NCBI GenBank assembly: GCA_022316685.1
Contig: JAKJHU010000023.1
Coordinates: 3,583,192 to 3,647,191, forward strand
Length of the DNA: 64,000 bases
Reading direction: 5' to 3'
Source: Progne subis subis
Lineage: Eukaryota; Chordata; Aves; Passeriformes; Hirundinidae
Shown one piece after another: positions 28,177 to 40,735 of the stretch. Under the pieces are notes generated by a model. That model worked only from the letters and a program-made list of their open reading frames with translations. It was not told the origin of the DNA and made no database searches. The position numbers and the translations under genes are program-made. The number at the start of each line of letters is the position of its first letter. Position 1 is the stretch's first letter.

Positions 28177-30349
28177 GAGGAAACTTTACTGTCTTCCCAG
28201 TCCATGAAGAAGCAATGTTAGCAAAAAATTTTGCATAGGCATCCTTCAGTATTTGGAGTGAATTTTGCAAAAATTATGATTAAATGTTTTGATGTACTAA
28301 GAACTCTGTTCTGCAACAGTGACAGTGTCAATTGCCAGAATTTCATCTGAGGCACATCAAAGTTTCCATCGCAACAGCAGATCCTTTAGCAGATGCAACT
28401 AAGGCATCCTGCTCCATAAGAGAAGCATTTTGGAAATATTTCAGAATGTTTAAATTCATTGTTTGAAGTGGGTATTTCTAAACTGTGAGATACAAGGTAC
28501 TGAAAATTTTTGAGTGGATTTTTTTCAGCTGAGTACCCTAACTTTTCTTTCAAAAGCTGAAAGTGTTACCAAAAAAACCTGCAGTTTCAGATGCCCACTG
28601 GTGACACAGACTTCCTTATTTCAATTCAAAACTAACTGCACTGTCAGTCTGACTCATCTCATGCTCTATGTCAGAAACCAGGGCTGTTGGGATGAAACAA
28701 AACTCAAAGAGGTGGGTACAGAAGGCAGAGCAATACAAGGAGTATAAGGTTAGAAAACCAAGATAATGGGCTCACAGTACAGAGCGAGCAAAAGAAAATT
28801 AAATAGTCCCCAGGTAGGAATGAAGAAGAAGAAGGAGGGAGTGAGTTTGCTGATTACAGCTAGAGCATGAAGGATACAATTGATGTGAATCCTCTGAGAC
28901 AACAGAAAAAGTACAGGCAGCAGAGCACTCTGGAGCATGCACCTACTGCAGAGGGTCAAAAAATGCTCATGTGTTAGAAGTAAGAAAGTTTTCCATGTGT
29001 CTCTTACTAGATGGACCAGATAAGAAACAAATAAAACAAGCAAAACCCCTATGGCATGAGTTTAAGGGATTTTAAAAACTGGCATTATGTAAACTAACTG
29101 TGCTTTAGCTCACTTATCACATGATACATTTGAGGCGTTTCTTTTGTTTGTTTATTTGCCTTTGTTTTTTTCCTGAACATGGGGATAAGAAGAGGTGACA
29201 AATCACTGAATTAATTTTTCCCTAATCTACCAGTCACAAATGTTCACAAGTGTAAAATTAGCTAGAACATTTTTGTACATACAACTGAAGGTTTTCATTT
29301 TCATCTGTTATTCAATAGATTTTCAAGTGCTAAAATAATGAGATCGAAAAGTACAAAATACATAAATAGGAAGAAAAAATATGTTTGGTGGTTTTTGTCT
29401 AAGACAACAAACAATTAAATCAAATTTATCTTAAAGTTAAATGAACTTGTTAATGAGAAAAGGAGAAGAAGAGGAGACACAAGGGGGAAAACAGATGAGA
29501 ACACACACAGACCAAGAATATCTTCTCTTAACTTTAGCTTTTGCGATAATCCCATCTACATTTAAAGGAGTTGCTTTGAGAATTAAGCACTTAAAGCATG
29601 GTTTCATTATAAATACATTTCTAAAATGGGCCAGATGTGTTTATGCTTACAAAACTCTCCTTTTTTCCCTCAGAAAAAGGCCTGTGGTAATTGTCAGTCT
29701 CCAGCCTCACCAGAGAGGGCTAAGTGATGTATTATACAGCTCAGTACCATCCAGGCAGCATCCCTCATCATCCCTGTTCATGACAGAAGGGAAAGCAGGA
29801 CTCTTCCTGCTACTTGTCCACTCCGGTGCTTTGCCATTCATCAGAGTAAACAAACTGGAGAGCAAACAGGAAGCCAGAAAATCTCTCTGATGTTTGTCCT
29901 CTTCATACAAAGTTGGAAACCAACTTTATTTCAGACTGGATTGGAAAAGTAACCTAATTTCCAACTCCTCCAGAATCAGACATTTAAAAGAAATTCTGAG
30001 AAAACTCTTTTCTTTGCAGTTTTATTTTAAATTTTAATAAGCAAACTTAGCCACTGATGTCCCTATCCACTTTCTCTAAATGGTCCACCAGATTTCTGCG
30101 GAAAACTTTTGTTGACTTCATTAATTAGTTTTTTCATGATTTTGCAGACACAATTTTGTCTTTTTTCAGTCCAAGTAACTTCTGTTACAGTTATTTGGAT
30201 GCCTGAAAGCTGGAGAGAAAAGAATTCATTCACGACAGAAACAAAAACACGTTATTGATAATCTACTCATGCTCTTGGCCTGTGGCTCCAAAGGCTCTTT
30301 GTGAGCTTGTAAACTTTCACACAAAAGTGTTTAAAGCCTCTACATAGCA

Positions 30350-30860
30350 GCAGGGTTTTTTGAGGACAGGCCTGAGGCCTTGGGCACGTGGTGAGGGAGA
30401 AAGTCCAGGGTACCGTGGGCAGCCAGGATTACTCTTGTGCACTGAGGTCCCCTTGGTGGCAGGATCTGATGGCCCCAGCAGGTCGCTGCCCCCCCCGCAA
30501 TGGCTTTTGGAGCATTCATTCAGCACAGCAGTTCACAAATTTTATATGCAGGATTCCCTTTTATTGGATTTGGGTTTTGTTTGTTATTTGGGTTTGATTT
30601 TTTTTTTTCCCCCAAGCTCTGGAATGGCTGACTCCCACACTTGCTGGCTCTGACATCTGAAATCACAGATTGCCTTTTCCACAGAGCTGCAAGAGCCAAC
30701 AGAGCTGCAAGTGCTGGGGCAGTGCTTCAGGCATGGGAAAAAGAGAAGAAAAGTAGAGGAAGATGGACAGAACCTGGCTGTAATTTTCCTCTGTGCCTTG
30801 GAAATTATCTCCTGCTTCCATACCCTGGGGGGCCAACCCAGTTTGGAAACTGCTTTTGAC
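30350..30860. other. Locally GC-rich intron segment
   Basis: A patch of moderate GC with CAGGTCGCTGCCCCCCCCGC (30479-30498) and a near-direct repeat CAGAGCTGCAAG at 30681 and 30699. Overlapping open frames of 69-104 codons occur on both strands but show no family signature. It may be a repeat remnant or an unmethylated patch. Confidence 0.3.
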
Positions 30861-31468
30861 CTCAACTGAATTACATAAGTACTGATTTCTTCCCTCAAGG
30901 GTCACCTAATTATTGGCATGATACTGTGAAATAACCCAGTGCACAGGAGCCTCCAGGACTATTTGAATATCAATACTCCACAAGATATGTGCTTCAATAG
31001 GTTTGAATTAGACACACAAGAAAATACTGTTTAGTTTTAATGCACGTTTCCATCCTTGGAAGCCAAACCTTCACATTTTATCTTTTTCTGACACAAGTGG
31101 TACCCTGCCATCCTGAGTTTCCCCTTCACTCCAAACCTGTCACAAGAGAATGTCAAAATGGAAAATCTAACTGCATTAGAATAATGCATTCCTTGTGTGA
31201 GAGGATGCTAGCGACTGATGTGAAAGGCCTTTTATTGATGTTCTGAACAATAATCCCCCTTTACAAGGGGAATTTAAGTTTCTCATCCTTATAATATCCT
31301 AAAGCTTATTTTTGGGTAAACTAGGAAAAAAGTGTAAATTTCTATGTTACTGATTTTTCTGTATAATCTCTGTCTTTTTTAAAGTCAAAGTGAAACCTAT
31401 TTCTTTATGAGAACTGGAATCAATCTGATATTGATACTGATTTCCTCAGTTTAAAACTTCACTTTCTT

Positions 31469-31471
<3 letters not shown>

Positions 31472-31502
<31 letters not shown>
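31472..31502. repeat. 31-bp poly(A) tract
   Basis: Uninterrupted A run in AT-rich intron with no recognisable element before it. Confidence 0.95.
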
Positions 31503-31504
<2 letters not shown>

Positions 31505-32599
31505 ATGACAATAACCTTAATTATGAACTTTTAATGGCAATTACATGGAAGTAAAAAAATACATAAAATTAACTAATTTCCTTAATTTCCCCATCTAACA
31601 TTTTCTTTCACATTAAAGCTTCCTTTCAGATACATGAAAAGAAAAAAATCCATAATCTTACTGTACAGGTACACAAAAATATTCCTATAATGTAAGTCTG
31701 TCTGCACTCCTACAGTATATGAATATAAATCTAAAAACAATTTTATTTGAAGTTAAAGACTTATTACAGAGAAAATATGTCTATGTATACATGTCTATAA
31801 ACCAGACACATGGGTATGCTGGGCATTCCAACAATTGTAAAACTAATACTAGAGGTATGTGATTCAAGAAAGTTACTATATAGTAATTTTTAAAAGAATA
31901 TTAATAGTATACCTATATGTTATTTAGTATGAGAAAATTTCGAATTTAAAAATAGTTTTCTATTAAAATATTTGGTGTTGGAAATTCAGAGAATAGCATT
32001 TATGGATTTCAGGTAAAAATGTTACAGGTAGTTAAAAAGGATAGTAATAAATCAAAAAAAACATTTTACTGCACAGGGCATATAGGGTGAGTAAAATATG
32101 GATTGTCACTTGTCTGAATTTAATTGCAATTTGATACTTTAGTGCTAGTTACAAATTTAGTGCTAAATTAGCTACTCATTTCAGTAAGGCTTCCCAGGAT
32201 CATTAAGTGAGGAAATTTTGGGCCAGTGAGTCATAGAATGGAGATATGTCAGAATGATATTAAACATTTTCCCTGCAGCAGATCAATGTATATTCCTAGA
32301 GGAGACAGAAGTGTGAAGAGCTGTGCAAAAGTTTGCCCTCACAAACGAAAACCCCTTTAGCTTTCAACAAATTGCAGTAGGGAGATAATACCATAGCATG
32401 AAATGCCTCTAGGTACATTATGTCTTCATAATACAGGAGATGATGGCACTTAGTTTTTTTTGGGAACCAGAGATCCTGAAAAAGAGTAGTTTTTATACCT
32501 ATACTTAGCACTGTATGCCAGAATGGCAGAAATGTTTCTTTAAAAAATTACAAGCTCATAGAGGTATATTATTCCTCCCATTTCATTCATTTATAAATG

Positions 32600-33245
32600 A
32601 AAAGTTTGAGATCAGAAGGGAACTCAGGATGTCATCTTGTCCAACCCCCCTGATCAAGGACAGCCACTTAGATCTGCCTGCCCAGGAGCATGTTCAGACT
32701 GCTTTTGAATATCGCCAAGGATGGAAACTCTACAACCTTCTTGGGCAACCTGTGCCAGGTTCAGTCGCCCTCATGGTGAAAAGTGCTTCCTGATGTTCAA
32801 AGGGAATATTCCGTGCTCCAGTTTGTGCCCATTGCCTCGGGTACTGTCACCAGGCAACACTGAAAAGAGCCTGGTTCCATCCTGTTGGCACCCTCCCTTC
32901 AGAAATGTATATTTGTCGGCGAGATTCTCCTGTGCCTTCTCCAGGGTAAAGAGTCCCAGCTCTCTCAGCCTGTGCTCACAGCAGAGATGCTCCAGTTCCT
33001 TTATCACCTTCATGCTTCTTCATTGGACCCTCTCCACGTTTCTCTTGCACCAGCAAGTCCAGAATTGAACACTGTACTCCAGTGGTCTCACCACTGCTGA
33101 GTAAAGAGGAAGGGTCACCTCCCTTTGCGTGCTGGCAATACTTTGCCTAATGAGCACAGCTCATCATTTGCCTTTTTTGTGGCAGGGGCACATTGTTGGT
33201 TCAACTTGGTTTTCACCAGAACCTCCAAGTCCTTTTCTTCAAAGT
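32600..33245 (-). mobile_element. CR1 LINE fragment: 3' UTR and end of the second open frame
   Basis: About 645 bp of old CR1 lies on the minus strand. Plus-strand landmarks are GTCATCTTGTCCAACCCCCC, GACTGCTTTTGAATATCGCC, CAACCTTCTTGGGCAACCTG and CAGCTCTCTCAGCCTGTGCT. In one minus-strand frame the decayed protein reads LRELGLFTLEKAQENL followed by NGHKLEHGIFPLNIRKHF, the familiar C-terminal trace of the CR1 pol frame. The 3' terminal repeats are missing or too diverged to see. An A/C-rich tract follows at 33324. Same orientation as IL1RAPL1. Confidence 0.9.
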
Positions 33246-33323
33246 TGCATATATTTTTGTTCACGGAAAATCTGTTTACTCTGGTGGTTTTTCACTCACA
33301 GGGGACAGTGGGGAACCATTAAG

Positions 33324-33433
33324 AAAAAAACAAAAAAAACCAAACAAACAAAAAAAAAAAAAAACACAAAAAACCCCCCCCCAAAAACACAAAAAAAAAA
33401 ACCACAAAAAAAACCCACACCCAAAAAACTTTT
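33324..33433. repeat. A/C-rich low-complexity tract
   Basis: Almost only A and C with runs up to A14 and C10, beginning about 80 bp after the CR1 fragment in plus coordinates. It is the complement of the T/G-rich class seen elsewhere. It creates lysine-rich spurious open frames. Confidence 0.9.
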
Positions 33434-34259
33434 TCCAAGTGTTATATAAAATGGTGGTCAGGAAAAAAAAAATTGAGTTGGTATGAGAATGACTAGAAAA
33501 ATGCAGACTTTTTGAAGGTAGAGATCCTTAAAATTATGTCTACTGTATGGTGCACCAGAGCCTGCTGCAGCAGCTGTGCTTCTGTGTTCAGGAACAATTG
33601 AGTGTTACTACATCCTGATGACTCAGAAGGTCGACAAATACTGGAATGTCTTTATCAACAAATCACCCCTTTTGCAAATGCAACTGGCCTTCTTTTATCA
33701 TACTAAAACTGAAAATTGAAAATGCAGTGCAGTAAATGGCTTCTCCCTTGTTCTCTCTCTTTGCTTGATGAACTTGCACAGCTCTCAGATAAAGACAGAT
33801 CCTGTCATTCAGTCTTAAATGCTAAGTTAGTTTTCTGTTCAGCTGTCGAGCATATGCATAAAGAATATCCCATGGAGGTGTCTGTCTTGTTTCTGAATGA
33901 TTAGATATTCATCTCTTGCTAACTCTGCATGAGTGTTATTTTCTGAATAGAAAAGTTACTCATTAACAGTAGATATGGACAGAGATATCCAAGAATTACA
34001 ACATTTATTATAGATATTAGAAGAATGACATTTGCACATGAATAGGGTTCCCTCAAAAATCTCTCCATAACTCTTTCACATATCTTGCTAGTAAAAATGG
34101 GAATACATAAGAAAAAAATCACATTTAGTAGGTTCAAGGCTATTCCCTAGCATACTGATGACACTTTTCTATACTCCTGAAAATTCTCTAGTGGTATTTA
34201 ATGACAATTCTGAATTTAAAAACCTAAATAATTCCTAAAATTATGACTCCTACATTTGG

Positions 34260-34405
34260 GGGAAAAAAAAAAAAAAAAAAAAAACCACCAAAAAAAAAAA
34301 AAAAAAAAAACAAAAAAAAAACCAACCAAAAAAACCCCACCACCCCTCCACCCATAAAAGACCTGAACAATCCCCTCCCACAAAGAAACCCAACCCCTAC
34401 AGTTG
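34260..34405. repeat. A/C-rich low-complexity tract
   Basis: Long A runs (about 20 each) broken by CC, then AACCAACC and CACCCCTCC text. A second A/C-rich tract within 1 kb of the one at 33324. Confidence 0.9.
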
Positions 34406-36775
34406 TAGTTATACTTGTCTTACACCTGCTTTCCTAAGAAGATGATTCAACATGTTTCCTAAGAAACAATTCAAATATCAGTCAAATAACTTTTCCTTAC
34501 CAGTTACATGATTAAAAGGAAGACAGTAGTATGATATCTCAGTAAGAGTATTGCTGTGCGCTGATAGAGCCAGAACTCAAAAGAAAGTAGCAATTTTCTG
34601 CAGAAAAGTCTGTCTTTGGAAAAGCTGTTACTGCTGCTACTAAAGCAGAAATTTAGAAATGTGCAAGAATTTTTATTAAATTTATACAACTGAAGACCTC
34701 AGAGCAAGTCCTGAATTTCCAAAGGCGGCAGGATTTGAAGGAACAAATCAATAAACAAAGGGATATAACACAATTTGGACTTGCCCTTCATTTGAGAGCC
34801 ATAAAGGACACAGGAAACTTAGTTATTAGCCATTTTTGACTGTGTTCATATGAACAGCTTTACCTCCAAACAGTTTCCAAAATTGCCTTAGTGTGATCTG
34901 TAATGGTGCAATAACTATTTTTATTTCACTCTAATTTTAAGCTTTAAAATGTGATCCTGATACCCTTCAGGCTGTAGCTGTAGATCAGACTTATGGAAGC
35001 TCAGGCAATATAAATCAGTATTTGCAATATGTTCATATCAACAGCATCCCTGTTGACAAACACGGGTTAGCAAGAACTTCCACCCACCCAAGCTACCAAC
35101 TCTGCCCAGCATTGAAAGTGTTCTCAGTTCAGCCTATAGAGCTTCTATCCAGTTTGCATTTCTGTCTTAAATGTACTAAGCACCATCTTTATATCTGTAC
35201 AGTCAAGAGAAATTGTAGAAAAATAATCATATTTATAGAGAAGGAAAAAGAACTCAGTGAGCCATTTGAGGTAAACAATATTTGAGGCTCTTTGGAAATA
35301 TTTTATTGAAGAGGTTGGGACAGCCAGAGGAACACACTCTTTGTTGTAAGGCTTTCAAAGCATGAGTTATGCCTCCATGCTACAGAATTATTAATTCCTT
35401 TCTTCTACAGAATCCCCAAATAAACTAGTTCTTGTTTTCCTCAGCATAAAACCAATATGGACCTTTGCTCCTAATGTCACATTTCTATCTCCAGTGACAG
35501 AGCCTAAGTACAACACTACACATTTGAGAATTCAGCAGGGACTCAAGTTTCAAGTACATGGAAGTATACTATTATTTGTCCCATATTATTATCTCCCATC
35601 AAGGTAAACAACTCTGATTTGACAAATTAAAAAATTTCAGAGGCATTGGATGCCCAAAAAACAGAGCGAGAGGATAAGACACAGGCAGGTGCCAGACACT
35701 AGAACTGTATATCTTCATTTCTAGATTTAGCTTTCAAGCTTGCTGCTACGTGTCATCCTCAGAAGCATGAATCACCCAGAACATCCAGACATGAAAATCC
35801 AGTCATATAAACAGCAGCAATATGAATGTATGAGAGCATTTCTACACTTAAATCAAACGTGCTTGTGTAAGTTATTTTAATTTCACTAAAATGAGGCTTG
35901 CTTTACACATTCTTATTCATATCTCAAACAAAAAAGGTAAACTGAACAAGTTTAAATACATTTCAGATAATTGAAAGTCATTTATTTTTCAGCTGGACTA
36001 CGATGCAACATTTATGTGCCAGAGTCTTTAAACACCTTTCAGCACAGATGCAGGAGGGACAGTAGCAGACACCTCTCTCTCAGACATATTTTTTCTTGGT
36101 GGTAGACTTACAGAAAAGTCACTTCATTTGTCAGAAATGCAGAATCTCCACTTTGGCTTGTCTGGCTGCTTCCTCCTATAGTGGGACACAGCTTCCAGCT
36201 GGGCTGGTGCTGCCAGCGTAATCTCCTGCTGTTCTTTGTCACCTAGCTTCACCCACAAATTCCCCACTATCTAAATATAGTAATAGCTGTATTAAAAAGT
36301 TTGATTCCATTTATAAATACATTTTGGCTCAAAATCCTGCCACCAGTTTTTACAATAGGTAGAGAATGAATGAATATATAAACTACTTATGAGTAGAAAA
36401 CTTAACCTATATCATCGTTTATGTAGCACATTTTCTGGTTTCTATTTTTGTTTCTACAGTCTATTTCAGTCACATCTTTTTTCATCATATTGGGAAAGAA
36501 CAAAGAGAACCCATGAATTCCAATATTGATTAAACACTTTGTCACATTTTTCATGGATGAATTAATATCCATTTGCAAGTATTTTAATATTCAGAGCAAT
36601 TTGAATTAAATCACTATTTTCTTGACATTTGTTCAGAAACATGACTTCTCCTTATGCTCTTGATGTCTTTGTTAGAGTCAGGTGAATCTAGTAACCAGAG
36701 GGATGAGGAGAGGCTGCAGTAAGTGCACCAGGTTCATCCAGCAGCTGGGCTAAGCACAGGTACCCCACAGGTGGG

Positions 36776-36800
36776 CACACACACACACACACACACACAC
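36776..36800. repeat. (CA)12 microsatellite
   Basis: A perfect CA run, followed by further CACA-rich text up to 36840 that directly abuts the LTR at 36841. Confidence 0.95.
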
Positions 36801-36840
36801 GAACTCACAGGGCTGCTCACACAGACACACACCCACACAT

Positions 36841-37497
36841 TGCTGTGTGTTATCTGTTTTCATATTGTATTTCATTTTTATATTGGGGTTTATGTTGTAA
36901 TGGTTTCTTCTGTACTCCACCTTTCTCTTGGAAATTGTTATATCCCGAGGTTTGACCCTGCCCCCCTTCCCTGCTCATCCTCCCACATTCCTCCCAGTCC
37001 TCTCCTAGAGGCCCTGTCTGTCGCTCAGCTGTTCCTCCCAGCTTCTGGAGAGGTAAAGGACATCGAATGATAGGGCAGGAGCCAAGGAAATTCCTCTCTT
37101 CATGTTCCCATTGGTTTCTTTAAATGTCCCTCCAACCCTGTTCCACTCCCACCTTGTCCCTCACTGGGTGTTGGTTTGTCCCCTCCTTTATCCACTCCTC
37201 TGGACATAAGCCCGTACCACAAGGCTGGCAGCATGACTTGGTTTGAGTTGCGGTCTGAGGCAGAGGTTCAGACAGGATGGAATAAAGACTGAAACAAAGC
37301 CCTTGGATTTGCCCTCAGATCAAGTCTGGCTCCTCTCCTCCACCACCGACAGGGTCACTGTCTCTCGTGATAAGGGGAAAAGCCCCTTTACCGCTCCCCA
37401 GGTTTTTAGGACCCAGGGGAGTTTTCCTGTCTTGTTGCAGTCTCGAGCGAGCCCGGGCAAAACGGAGCCGGTAGCTCCGTGAGAGGTGAGCGACACC
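36841..37497 (+). mobile_element. Diverged solo LTR, class II ERV-like
   Basis: A GC-rich block of about 0.65 kb has LTR architecture on the plus strand: a T-rich head, TTGTTATATCCCGAGG, a pyrimidine-rich region, a CCCATTGG box near 37108, a TATA-like GGACATAAGCC near 37201, and AATAAA at 37281-37286 followed by GC-rich R/U5-like sequence. Blocks such as CTGTCTGTC, TCGAATGATAGG and GGTCTGAGGC recur in the LTR at 39977, marking a related but clearly different family. The borders are approximate. ACACCCACACA occurs on both sides (36829-36839 and 37493-37503), but the upstream copy lies beside a CA microsatellite, so the target duplication is uncertain. No retroviral coding sequence is seen. Confidence 0.75.
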
Positions 37498-37503
37498 CAC
37501 ACA

Positions 37504-38340
37504 GATGCCCTGTGCTTGCTGAAATAATGAACTGCAGAGCTGACCCAGCCCAGTGCCTCTCCTCCAGCTGATCAAGCTGAAGTCAGCTAGTGGAATATAC
37601 ACATACAAAAACACTCAATGATGGTGCTTCCAGCAGCTGGCTTTAGCTTCTTGTCCCAGGAGCTGGCCCAGGGTCCACTGCTTGCCCCAGCTGCTGGCAC
37701 TGGCACATGAGGTTTGTAGTTCCCACCAGCTGCTGGCCCTCAGAGAACTTAGCCTGCTCCCCAGCCAGGCCAGCTCAAGGCTCATTAACATGCACCAACC
37801 AGCACTTGCTTAGTGGAGGCAACACACACACGGTGAACTGAAATGCCCTTTAATGACATGATGGGGCAAAATATATAGCTCAAACTAGAAGTACCTTTCA
37901 TCACCATATTTACACCAAACAGACTTTTTATCTCCTTTTCCTACTATCCTCTTGCCTTTTATATTATACTCCATTTCTTTCCCTCACATTAGTCTCTCTT
38001 AAACCTCAGGTCCTTCCCCTAAATAAGATCTATGCACCCTCAGAATCACTTCAAAAGATCATTCAGCAATAATTTTACATAAACAGATTATGCTTTTTCT
38101 CCCTGCAACCCTTAGGAAACCCCACACACTCTTCAGTCCGAAGGCCTTTCCAGGAAGGAGCATCTCCAAGTGATTGGGTTGTTTTCTGCTTACAGGTTGT
38201 GGGGATTTATAACCCATCTCTGCTCTGTAACCCCTCATTCAGCCTTTGTGTTTTCCACAATCATCTGTGGGCACTAGAGTGTGACTAACTTGGCACTACA
38301 TGAGTGATAGCAGACAAGGTATCAGTATATTCATTTTAAG
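37504..38340 (-). mobile_element. Possible decayed LTR or other repeat remnant
   Basis: This block is more GC-rich at its low-coordinate end than ordinary intron here. On the minus strand it shows a TATA-like GCTATATATTTTGCC near 37879, followed about 25 bp on by ATTAAA (a weak poly(A) signal) near 37850, then a GC-rich tail rich in CAGCTG and GCCAGCAGC motifs (37620-37760). That order would fit an old LTR on the minus strand. No termini or target duplication could be placed, and I do not recognise a family. It may simply be unclassified intron sequence between two LTRs. Confidence 0.3.
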
Positions 38341-39976
38341 ACAAAGACCATGAGCCAGTTCTCAAAGACCATACAGGGTAACGTTCTTGACAAGTTACTG
38401 ATTTTTTTCCCAGTATCCCTTGTTTTTCTAGCTGGGTCTTTCCTTGCCTCTCTTTATAAATGCTCTCTTCTGCTCACTTAGTTGCTGTCTGGGCAAAGAT
38501 CCCATCAGGTTTCTGTCTAACACTATTTTCTTATAGTGTTCACTGTCCTTTCTTTGCTATTTAATCTAAAGAATTCAAAATTACAGCATGTTGTAGCAAA
38601 AGCAGTCAGTTTGTGAGTGTAATCATAACTACGTTTGAACGCTTCATATTCTGTTAATAGTTTTCTAATGATTTTCTGAAACTTTTTACAATCCAAAGGA
38701 AATGCACACAAAATATCTAATCAGTCTCTGCATCTTCCTAAAAATTTGAAATACAACTTCTACTTTGTTAAACTTCAGTCTTACAGCAGTATTTCTTCTA
38801 CCAGGTTTTTCTCTGAAGGTTTAATTTCCTTTTATCTAGCATTTTTAACCCCATTCTAATATATTTCAGCCATGATTTTGTCTTCACTATGTAAGCATTA
38901 TGTTTACATCAGTATATAAATAATTCTAAACACATAATGTATCAATATAACTTCCTTAAATCCTAAATATTCTCAAAATTATTTTCTTTTTTGTGTGTGT
39001 ATGTGTGTGTTCAAGAAAGAAACAGAAGTATTTATCTCCTAAGCAAACCCATTTTGGAGCTACTACAAACAAAAGAAATATAAAATATTATCAAAAATGC
39101 CAGATAAAATTTCAGGATAATTATAACTGTCAACAAAAAAATGTACTGTGAAGAGGGACTGAAAGCACTACAAAAATCAGAAAAGTCTTTTTCTTTCTGA
39201 GCCACTGAGGAGTTGTTTGTTTTTTAACAGAGCTTGTTATGGGAAATCTTCCATTGTAATTATGCATCAGCGACTGCTACTCCATAATACTGATGCTTTC
39301 TGTATAATTTTTTCTCTTTCCTCTTTCCTCTTTCCTTCTCCTAACATCAAAATATCTAAAACTTAGGAGTTTTATCTAGAAGGCCAGAACTCAAAAATAT
39401 GTTCAAATATATTTGAGCCTGAAGGTAAGCATCAATTTTGATATATGATGGCTCTGATAAGCATCAGGGTTACTCCAGGATCCCTTTAGCATGAAAACAA
39501 CCCTGTCTATTAGTTTGAAAATAAAATAGTTACAAAACAAGTTTCTTTCACATAGTAAAAGCACTCAGAGGAAAACAGTATGAGAATAGCTTTCCTGGAT
39601 TCATATGTGTGTTTTTTTTAGTTTTTCAGCTATTTCACAATGCACGCTAATGATATTACTCTTTCACAGTATAGACAAGAACTGCAAAAAAAACCCCATA
39701 ACAAACTTGCACCTAGAAATACTATTAGCACATGAATCTTATCTGTGAGAGCGAGATAAAGGTTCAGTAGAAATAAAGTATATGGTTGTTCTTTATTCCT
39801 GCTCAGACCATGGAGCCAACACAAACTAGTAGCGTGGCTTATCCCACAGATTGTGGGGTTTGTGTGTATTCTTTCTTCAGAGTATCAGCATACACAATTA
39901 TTCAAACAAGATGTATACTTGAAGGAAAAGCCATATCCAGTGGTTATACTAGTTATATATATATATATACACACAC

Positions 39977-40668
39977 TGTAGTGGTGGGAGAGTTGTTTTA
40001 TTAAGTTATTAAGTTATTTTTGTAAGATTTTTAAGTTATTTTTGTAATGGTTCAGTCCACTGTACCCCCCTGTGTTCTGTAATGGTTTCCCCCTGTTGAG
40101 TTATATAACCGGACGTTTTATGCCAATCATTCCTCCCCTGCACCTGTCCCTGTTAATCCCCCCTCTCTCCTCGTGGTCGCCCTGTCTGTCACTTCGAGAC
40201 CCTTCCCTGGATTCTGGAAAGATCCAGGAGAGGCGTCGAGTGATAGGCTGGTGCCCGGGGAATCCCCTCCTCCCCTCCTGTGATTTGTTAATGGTTCAGA
40301 AGTTGACACCCCTGTTACACCCCCGTGTTCCCTGGTTGGCTGACCCGTTGTCACCACCCCTGGATCCTCCCCCGGTTATAAGTGGCTGTCAAGCTTTGAT
40401 CTCTGCTCTCTCTGGGCAGCAGTGGTCTGAGGCGGAGCTCCTTGCCGGACTCCCCTTAATAAACTACCTTCTACCCTGCTCAAGAGAGTCGATCCTTTTT
40501 CCGTCGCCGCAGTCACAAACTCCATCAGGTCCACTCGCTGGTGTGGGGAACCAAGAACCCACCGGGAGGAGGTTACTCGCCCTGCCTGTGACCCCGACCG
40601 ATCCTCGCTGTGGCAGTGCAGAACTGAGCTAGGCTGCGCGCCTGCCAGGCGTGAGGGACACTGCAATA
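39977..40668 (+). mobile_element. Solo LTR, class II ERV-like, inserted in an AT/AC microsatellite
   Basis: The element starts TGTAGTGGTGGG, almost the same as the LTR at 15076, and ends near CACTGCAATAACA. ACACAC lies on both sides (39971-39976 and 40669-40674); because the site is an (AT)n(AC)n microsatellite the exact right end (40665-40671) is ambiguous. Internal landmarks on the plus strand are GTTATATAACC near 40100, TCGAGTGATAGG near 40217, a TATA-box GGTTATAAG (40374-40382) and a poly(A) signal AATAAA at 40458-40463, followed by a GC-rich tail. A 186-codon open frame (40072-40632) crosses it, but it matches no retroviral protein and is read as a by-product of GC-rich composition. Antisense to IL1RAPL1. 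Confidence 0.82.
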
Positions 40669-40674
40669 ACACAC

Positions 40675-40735
40675 GTATATGTATATGCATAGATATATAT
40701 ACACTATACACTAGTATATATATATATACTAGAAA
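40675..40735. repeat. AT-rich microsatellite after the LTR
   Basis: TA/GTATAT repeats directly after the LTR, matching ATATATATATAC just before it at 39957-39970. The LTR therefore appears to have split an older (AT)n(AC)n array. Confidence 0.85.

Noticed and set aside
29441..29890. 149-codon plus-strand open frame in intron
   Set aside because: No domain, signal peptide or splice context, and ordinary intron composition; a frame of this length can arise by chance in 64 kb.
32771..33013. 80-codon minus-strand open frame with a familiar sequence
   Set aside because: Not a host gene: it is the decayed C-terminal part of the CR1 pol frame.
40072..40632. 186-codon plus-strand open frame, the longest in the window
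   Set aside because: It lies wholly inside a solo LTR, matches no retroviral protein, and is best explained by the GC-rich composition.
36841..40668. LTRs at 36841 and 39977 as the two ends of one provirus
   Set aside because: Same orientation and 2.5 kb apart, but the two LTRs differ widely in sequence, whereas LTRs of one provirus start identical; no gag, pol or env-like frame lies between them.
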